In this document: in pieces, positions 26,704-28,778 of the stretch | Layout: each line of letters starts with the position of its first letter | Position numbering within the stretch: the first letter of the stretch is position 1 | NCBI GenBank assembly: GCA_040902925.1 | Contig: JBBDWJ010000168.1 | Coordinates: 1 to 28,778 of the forward strand | Length of the DNA: 28,778 bases | Direction of reading: 5' to 3' | Source of the DNA: JBBDWJ01 sp040902925 | GTDB lineage: Bacteria; Acidobacteriota; Terriglobia; Bryobacterales; UBA6623 | Notes under the pieces: model-generated | The model's database searches: none | What the model saw: only the letters and a program-made list of their open reading frames with translations | What the model was told of the DNA's origin: nothing | Program-made: the position numbers and the translations under genes

Positions 26704-27102
26704 TCAAGGTTCGCCTTCGTCGGCAACGATCGCGTCCGCTTCAATTTCCACTACGATCTCGGGCGAAATCAAACGCCTCACCTCAACCATCGTGGCTGCT
26801 GGACGAATGTCTCGGAAGTACTCGGCGTGAGCACGCGCAATCGCTTCCCACTGCGAAATGTCGGTGACGTAGATCCGCGTGCGGACAACGTCGGCCATCG
26901 ACGCGCCGGCTTCTTTTAAAGCGGCTGCGATGGTTTCAAGCGCCTTCTGGGCCTGCCGGTAAGGGTCGGGCGACACGACTTGACCGCTATCGTCAACGCC
27001 CGTTGTGCCGGCCACCTGGATAAACGGGCCGACGCGAACCGCGCGCGAATAGCCTACCTGGGATTCCCAGGGCTTGCCGCTGCTGATGCGTTGCCGCTTC
27101 AA
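26704..27102 (-). CDS. Rid-family (YjgF/YER057c/UK114) protein lacking the catalytic Arg
   Basis: A 132-residue protein of the RidA fold, which normally forms trimers and, in RidA proper, hydrolyses reactive enamine/imine intermediates from PLP enzymes. Family marks are VGPFIQVAGTTGVDDSG (24-40), the helix QAQKALETIAAALKEAG (about 50-66), VVRTRIYVTDISQWEAI (72-88), RPAATMVEVRRL (100-111) and VVEIEADAIV (117-126). E. coli RidA has PARSCVEV where this protein has PAATMVEV, so the Arg105 position is Ala103. Members without this Arg fall outside the deaminase-active subfamilies, so activity is doubtful. The start is a TTG (27102) with TGAGG eight bases ahead. It lies 87 nt downstream of the isoaspartyl methyltransferase gene in the same direction. 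Confidence 0.9.
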   Translation of the reverse strand: MKRQRISSGKPWESQVGYSRAVRVGPFIQVAGTTGVDDSGQVVSPDPYRQAQKALETIAAALKEAGASMADVVRTRIYVTDISQWEAIARAHAEYFRDIRPAATMVEVRRLISPEIVVEIEADAIVADEGEP

Positions 27103-27189
27103 TGGACGTGCCTCACAAACTCCGCCGCCGCGCAGCGTCGCGAACCCGGCGCCGCTTGTCGTCGGCTCGGGCCACCACCTTTAGCTAGC

Positions 27190-27918
27190 TCATTGCACCA
27201 TCGGCACGAAGCGCACGCCGATGATGCTCATCGAGGTGACGTTGCCGTCCGTATTTTTATCGAGCACCACCAGCTCCTGCTCGCCACCAACAGGTCCCAC
27301 CGGAGCCACCAGGCGCCCGCCTGGCTTGAGCTGATCGACCAAGACTTGCGGCATCTCGGGCGGCGCGGCGGTCAGAATGATGCGGTCGAAAGGCGCCTGC
27401 TCGGGCCAGCCTAGATACCCGTTATCTACGCGCAAAGTGACCTTGTAGCCGAGTCGCTCGAGCTTGCCGCGGGCCTGTTCCGCGAGGGTTTCCACGATCT
27501 CGATGCTATAAACCTCTCCCGCGAGCAACGACAGCACGGCTGCCTGATAGCCCGAGCCGGTGCCGATTTCAAGAACCTTGTGGTCTTTTTCCAATTTCAG
27601 AAGCTCGCTCATGAGGGCCACGATGTAGGGCTGCGAGATCGTCTGGCCTTCGCCAATCGGCAACGGGTGGTCGTCATATGCCTCGGCGCGCGACGCGTCG
27701 GGAACGAACTCGTGCCGCGGCACTTGGGTCATCGCTTCGAGGACTGCTGGGTCTTTCACGCCCCGCGACTCGATCTGCCGCCGAACCATATCGAGCCGGA
27801 GCTGCTCGAAGGTTTCGGCGGAAATCGCCTGCGGGGCCGCGCTTCCGCCGGACCAGCCGCTACAATGGACAAGCGGCAACGCTGCTATCAGGATCAAGAG
27901 CCCGCCCAGTCTACGCAT
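27190..27918 (-). CDS. pcm: Exported protein-L-isoaspartate O-methyltransferase
   Basis: Methylates L-isoaspartyl residues in damaged proteins so that they can revert to aspartate. The protein has 242 residues. Family motifs are complete: VPRHEFVPDASRAEAYDDHP (66-85), GEGQTISQPYIVALM (89-103), SAM loop VLEIGTGSGYQAAVLS (115-130), FDRIILTAAPPEMP and LKPGGRLVAPVG. Unlike E. coli Pcm it begins with an export-type segment (RRLGGLLILIAALPLVHC, 2-19), then a Gly/Ser/Ala spacer to about residue 33. Cys19 is preceded by L-V-H, so it is only a poor lipobox; a plain signal peptide or an inner-membrane anchor are alternatives. GGGAGA lies at good distance ahead of the ATG. Exported PCMTs occur in several phyla; how they obtain SAM outside the cytoplasm is unclear. 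It is divergent from the permease gene (89 nt). Confidence 0.93.
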   Translation of the reverse strand: MRRLGGLLILIAALPLVHCSGWSGGSAAPQAISAETFEQLRLDMVRRQIESRGVKDPAVLEAMTQVPRHEFVPDASRAEAYDDHPLPIGEGQTISQPYIVALMSELLKLEKDHKVLEIGTGSGYQAAVLSLLAGEVYSIEIVETLAEQARGKLERLGYKVTLRVDNGYLGWPEQAPFDRIILTAAPPEMPQVLVDQLKPGGRLVAPVGPVGGEQELVVLDKNTDGNVTSMSIIGVRFVPMVQ

Positions 27919-28007
27919 GGTGGCATTCTCCCAAAATCGCCGCGAGAAGGTGCATCGTCGCGGCTTCCGCCATACGCTGATTCAGACAGATCGCTAGCGG
28001 TTTCTCC

Positions 28008-28778
28008 ATGGAACAACAAGGCCTCAAACGCCAACTGGGCACCGTAAGCGCCACCGCGCTGGTGGTGTCGAACATGATCGGCACCGGTATCTTTACCACC
28101 AGCGGGTACCTGGCCGGCGACCTCGGTTCCCCGGGGCTGGTGGTCGGCATCTGGTTCGTCGGAGCCGTCGTGGCCCTCGCCGGCGCGCTTTGCTATGCGG
28201 AGTTGGGGGCCAATTTCCCGCGCTCTGGCGGCGAATACGTTTACCTGACCGAAGCCTGGGGGCCGGCTTGGGGCTTCGTGGACGGTTGGGTCAGCTTTGT
28301 AGCGGGCTTCTCGGCGGCCATCGCTACCTCGGCGCTCGCCATCGCGGCGTATCTGGGATATTTCTACCCCGCGCTCGACCCGAATCAGTCGGCCGCCAGT
28401 GACGTCGTCCTCGGCCCGATTGTGCTCCATTTTGGCGGCGGGCACCTTCTGGCGTGCGGCGTAGTCCTGCTGTTTACGCTGTTGAATGTCTTCGGCGTCG
28501 GCCAGGTCGCCAAGCTGCAGAATGTACTTACCGCGGGCAAGCTGTTGGTGCTTGCTCTATTCCTGGTGCTAGGGTTCTCCGTTGGGCAGGGGGACTGGGC
28601 TCATTTCAGCCAGCCCGCCGAACGCGTTTCGAGCAGCCCGCTTCCGGCTCAATTCCTGATCAGCCTGGTGTTCGTCTACTTCGGATACAGCGGTTGGAAC
28701 GCCGCAGTATATGTTGCCGAGGAGATCAAGAACCCGGCGCGTACGCTTCCGGTCGCGCTCGTCTCCGGCACCCTGCTG
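28008..28778 (+). CDS. APC-family amino-acid permease (3' truncated by window edge)
   Basis: Inner-membrane amino-acid transporter; 257 residues are visible and the frame is open to the window end. It begins MEQQGLKRQLGTVSATALVV and shows the family helix-1 motif SNMIGTGIFTTSG (about 23-35), where the unwound GTGIF binds substrate. At least six hydrophobic segments follow, then YFGYSGWNAAVYVAEEIKNP (about 224-243), the conserved segment of LAT/CAT-like permeases. The specific amino acid cannot be read. No clear Shine-Dalgarno precedes the ATG (tttctcc), but the N-terminus fits the family. Its neighbours (PCMT, Rid protein, GGT, oligopeptidase) fit amino-acid and peptide recycling, although it is divergently transcribed. 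Confidence 0.93.
   Translation, partial: MEQQGLKRQLGTVSATALVVSNMIGTGIFTTSGYLAGDLGSPGLVVGIWFVGAVVALAGALCYAELGANFPRSGGEYVYLTEAWGPAWGFVDGWVSFVAGFSAAIATSALAIAAYLGYFYPALDPNQSAASDVVLGPIVLHFGGGHLLACGVVLLFTLLNVFGVGQVAKLQNVLTAGKLLVLALFLVLGFSVGQGDWAHFSQPAERVSSSPLPAQFLISLVFVYFGYSGWNAAVYVAEEIKNPARTLPVALVSGTLL

Noticed and set aside
27862..27868. Lipoprotein cleavage site in the PCMT (LVHC)
   Set aside because: His directly before Cys is not accepted by the usual lipobox rule, so only general export is claimed.

Overview
High-GC bacterial chromosome segment of about 28.8 kb holding 20 protein genes, two of them cut by the window edges, in ordinary bacterial layout. The best taxonomic guess is Acidobacteriota, near the Solibacter/Bryobacter group. 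The reasons are a serine/threonine kinase fused to a TolB/PD40 propeller, an NHL-repeat thioredoxin, a zinc-ribbon AIM24 protein, a DUF2490 protein, and intergenic gaps filled with short GC-rich palindromes. This is inference from gene content; there is no 16S gene in the window.

Layout. 3-1576: end of rpsA followed by an ihfB-like gene. 1607-5248, minus strand: cyclophilin, DUF2490-type outer-membrane protein, M50 protease and AIM24 protein. 5546-7039: secreted M28 peptidase. 7100-11205, minus strand: kinase, then MarR regulator, then peroxiredoxin. 11495-14163: NHLRC2-like thioredoxin/NHL protein overlapping a SIS-domain sugar isomerase by 4 nt. 14164-14705: a gene-free palindrome cluster. 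14706-15749: Gfo/Idh/MocA oxidoreductase, convergent with an SDR (15783-16547). 16701-17786: leuB, convergent with a full-length single-chain pyruvate carboxylase (17937-21377). 21585-22328: a SAM methyltransferase. 22348-24411: oligopeptidase A, divergent from gamma-glutamyltransferase (24553-26436). 26704-27918, minus strand: an exported isoaspartyl methyltransferase and a Rid-family protein. 28008 to the right edge: an APC amino-acid permease.

Functional themes. The right third is rich in peptide, glutathione and amino-acid handling: M3 peptidase, GGT, Rid protein, PCMT and amino-acid permease. The middle combines carbohydrate-type oxidoreductases with leucine synthesis and anaplerosis. 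Redox functions recur in the peroxiredoxin with MarR and in the thioredoxin/NHL/DsbD-like fusion.

No CRISPR array, prophage, insertion sequence, integron, rRNA or tRNA was seen. Most genes are housekeeping or common accessory types. The least explained signals are non-coding. Two gaps (14188-14601 and 17795-17923) are each bounded by inverted copies of a hairpin-forming repeat, a REPIN-like design. Other oddities are a terminator-like hairpin inside a divergent promoter gap, a Rid protein lacking the catalytic arginine, an exported SAM-dependent PCMT, and an SDR with a short internal deletion.
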